Below are positions 61,546 to 64,000 of a stretch of DNA of 64,000 bases, piece by piece (the stretch's first letter is position 1; every line of letters begins with the position of its first letter). Both the position numbers and the translations under genes were made by a program. The notes below the pieces were generated by a model that saw nothing but the letters and a program-made list of their open reading frames with translations, was not told the DNA's origin and did not search any database. The stretch is taken from assembly GCA_036583965.1 (NCBI GenBank), contig JAZBQD010000034.1:2170001-2234000 (forward strand), given 5' to 3'. The stretch comes from Prunella strophiata (lineage: Eukaryota; Chordata; Aves; Passeriformes; Prunellidae).

Positions 61546-64000
61546 GTTTTCCTGGACAGGCTTAGATTGGTTTCGTTTGTGTCCATCTTGGAGTGTGAAC
61601 ACTGCTAAGAGAATTGACTTCAATTCAGTCCCTTCCTCCTGCTTCCCCTCAACAAAACTTTATCAATTACCAGCCTTTACAGCTGTGAAAACCTTCCACA
61701 GGTACCCTAACCTGAGCACAGCCCACATTACTGCAGGTGCACAGACAGCAAAGAGTCCAGCACAGCTCCCAAAACCCAGTGGGAAGGGCAAGAGAGAATC
61801 CCCTCTACTTAACTGAGCACAATTAATAGAAAGACTGTAACTATGGAAACTTGAAGCATCAATTTTAGCCTTTCAAGGCAGAATCTAATTTTAACCACCT
61901 AATTGGGTGCTTGAAATGGTAGTGAAAGAAAAAGGGACACATTTTTGTCAGTGCTCTTAGAGGCATCTATTTTAAACATGAATGAATGTGTGAGCTTCAC
62001 CATTTAGAGAGGACAGGATAGTAATGGAGAAGGGACACATGAGAAATGGTCCTAGAGATAATTTTTTCTTACTTTCTTCATCATCTGTGTTTAGCTTACA
62101 GACTTTAACCATTCCTCTTAGGCTCTCACCCCAGTTGCCCAAACCATTACAATCTCAGATGATTACAGGGTAAAGCTTTCTGCTTGGATATTCTTTTAAA
62201 AAAGCCCCAAACACACAAAGCTTCAGACAGTGGGAAATGCAGTTCCTTGTCTCTCAGAGGCTGGAGATGGCTCTGAACCTCAGAGATGACACTGTTCCCT
62301 GGCTCCCTCTGGCTCTGATCTCAAATAAAGGGATAATTTTACCAGTATTTTATAGATGAAACCTGAAACTGGCCTTTATCTATGAAGGGGAAGAAAGGTT
62401 ACTATTAATGTTTAATTTAGTTTGATTTTCTTATCCCCAACTGATTTCATAACGTTAAAAGTAAACTATACCATACAGGTATATAAAATTAATTTAGACC
62501 TACCCAATCCTTTAGCTGACCTACTTTGACTAGTTTATCACTAAACCTCTGCAAACTTCTCCTCTGAAAGCCAATTAACCAAATACTAACCAATGTCTAT
62601 TTTGATTCTCTCCAACGTGGCTGTTAGCCAGCAACCTGCCCTAAAAGACATCTGTCACTGTAATACCTTCTACAAAATGTGGCTGTAAAACTGAAGACAT
62701 CAAAGGCCTCAAAACAGACTCTGGCAGTCACAGCCCTCATTCCCTTCCACAATATATATGTCACATTAGCAGCTTCCCATCAGCTCCTGTTAGCATCACA
62801 TCCCATTATTATTCCTTTTTACTGATATGGGATGAATGGAGCTAATAATATTCCACATCATTTAAAAAGGAATCTTAATTAAATGTGATGAGGAAGTGCT
62901 AATACAATATGATAAGCCCCCTGGATAAGCATGCTACATAATTTCTCTCTTTTTCAGACTCCTTTAAACATTCTTTGAGAAGAAAAGGGAGGTGACCTTG
63001 CAAAGGCTCCCCACATCCCTTCTCCTACTGCAGAAAGAGTTTTGCTCGTTCAAGTGCTTGCAAGGCCCACATTTGAGAATTTTTCCCAGGTTGTAGGTAA
63101 ATCCAGGTGTTATCATCACTGAGAGTTATCTGGGCCTTTAACTCTTTAAAGCAGATTTGTTGGTGCTGATGAGATGAACCTGCCTGACTGCTCTGGAAGT
63201 CTGGACCCATTGGATCATGGAGCCAAACCTTCCACTGCAGCTAAAGGTGTCCTCTCAAAACTGAGCCTAATAATGAATTAGGTTTTCAAAGGATTTTTAT
63301 AGGTGTAATTCTGCATGCAGATTTATCAAATATCAAACCCCAGCTCTGGATTGTTGTTAAAATCCCATTTAAATGTGTTTATGAACCTCCTAACTTGGTC
63401 AGTGCTTTATTCTGCTTGGGCACACAAACTGAAATCACAAACTGCTAGATGATGTGCCACATAATACTAAAACAAAATAAACTTTACAAAAAGATGACTT
63501 GGAGGGGGGATAATACACAGCCAGGGAATATTAAGGTATATTTACCTAAGTAAAGCTAAGATCAAATTTGGCAGCTGCTAGAAATGGATGGCAGCACATT
63601 GCAAAAGGCACTTTAATAGTTACAGCTGCCTTTGTGATTTGTCTCAGACTATACTGCCTTAAATATTCATCAGATAGTGAGTATTAATTCTGGGAGGCTC
63701 TTTGAAGTCTAACACACAAAAAGTGGGTAAAGCTTGATCACCTTAACCATTTCAGAACAGACCACTCAGAATCCCAGTGTATGAGTTAGTAAATTATATG
63801 CTTTGTATTTCAATATTTTGATTTTAGTTTTATAGTCCCATTCATGCTTTAAGCCAAGAATTGCTCCCTCAATGGAACAATTGGAGAAATGGCTCAGACT
63901 TGTCCTTCCACATAAAATGATGCTTTACATTATACTCAGGAACTGCTCATTTGTTAATGAGCTCTCTTTCAAGAAAGGCTCAAATAGTTGTAGTAAAACA

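Larger units (their letters stand above)
51536..64000 (-). other. PCDHA: Alpha-cluster intron upstream of the last constant exon
   Basis: By orientation, all sequence above 51535 is intron between the last and the preceding alpha constant exon, unless an earlier constant exon was missed. In mammals this intron is also long and holds the HS7 enhancer. Here it contains several CR1 copies and otherwise unique AT-rich DNA. No other gene is supported. Confidence 0.6.

Noticed and set aside
51534..64000. Search for the two earlier alpha constant exons
   Set aside because: Reverse-complement patterns for the WRYS and QQWPTV motifs were not seen by eye; probably outside the window, though a short exon could have been missed.

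Overview
This is vertebrate nuclear DNA, almost certainly from a bird. The window carries at least ten copies of the CR1 LINE 3' end, in both orientations and often ending in the typical ATTCTATG-like tail, plus low-gene-density AT-rich DNA broken by GC-rich, CpG-rich single-exon coding blocks. Host genus cannot be read from the sequence.

The window lies in the clustered protocadherin locus, read on the minus strand. At 51223-51533 is the last constant exon of the protocadherin-alpha cluster, whose C-terminal lysine-rich tail is nearly identical to the mammalian one. About 41 kb downstream in the transcriptional direction (lower coordinates) are two complete protocadherin variable exons, at 7705-10152 and 1773-4229. 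Each encodes a signal peptide, six cadherin repeats, one membrane segment and a short cytoplasmic tail. The order (alpha constant exon, long gene-free spacer, beta/gamma-type exons) matches the mammalian alpha-beta-gamma layout. The 7705-10152 exon ends in an in-frame CAG|GTGAGG donor just before its stop, as expected for a gamma variable exon spliced to distant constant exons. The 1773-4229 exon has CAG|GC at the equivalent glutamine and reads on to its own stop, as a beta-type single-exon gene would. A decayed piece of a third protocadherin (EC1 only) lies at 14300-14530.

Layout: 1-1074, end of a neighbouring contig, a 500-N gap and a 296-base A run; 1773-4229, first protocadherin exon with its promoter; 6985-7490, an LTR-like promoter segment and a CR1 end; 7705-10152, second protocadherin exon with its promoter; 10.7-18.7 kb, spacer holding a 170-bp inverted repeat pair, two CpG-rich islands and the EC1 relic; 18.7-49 kb, spacer of unique and repeat DNA without convincing genes; about 49.2-51.5 kb, the alpha 3' UTR and last constant exon; 51.5-64 kb, the intron upstream of that exon. 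I did not find the two earlier alpha constant exons, so they probably lie beyond 64 kb.

The two intact exons share a 434-bp tract over EC5/EC6 with only three differences, while their N-terminal repeats are well diverged. This is a clear sign of recent gene conversion. The most interesting unexplained parts are this tract, the differing donors, the EC1 relic, the inverted repeat around a CpG island, and a CpG-rich island with a CTCF-like site about 33 kb downstream of the alpha constant exon, a position where mammals have the HS5-1 enhancer.
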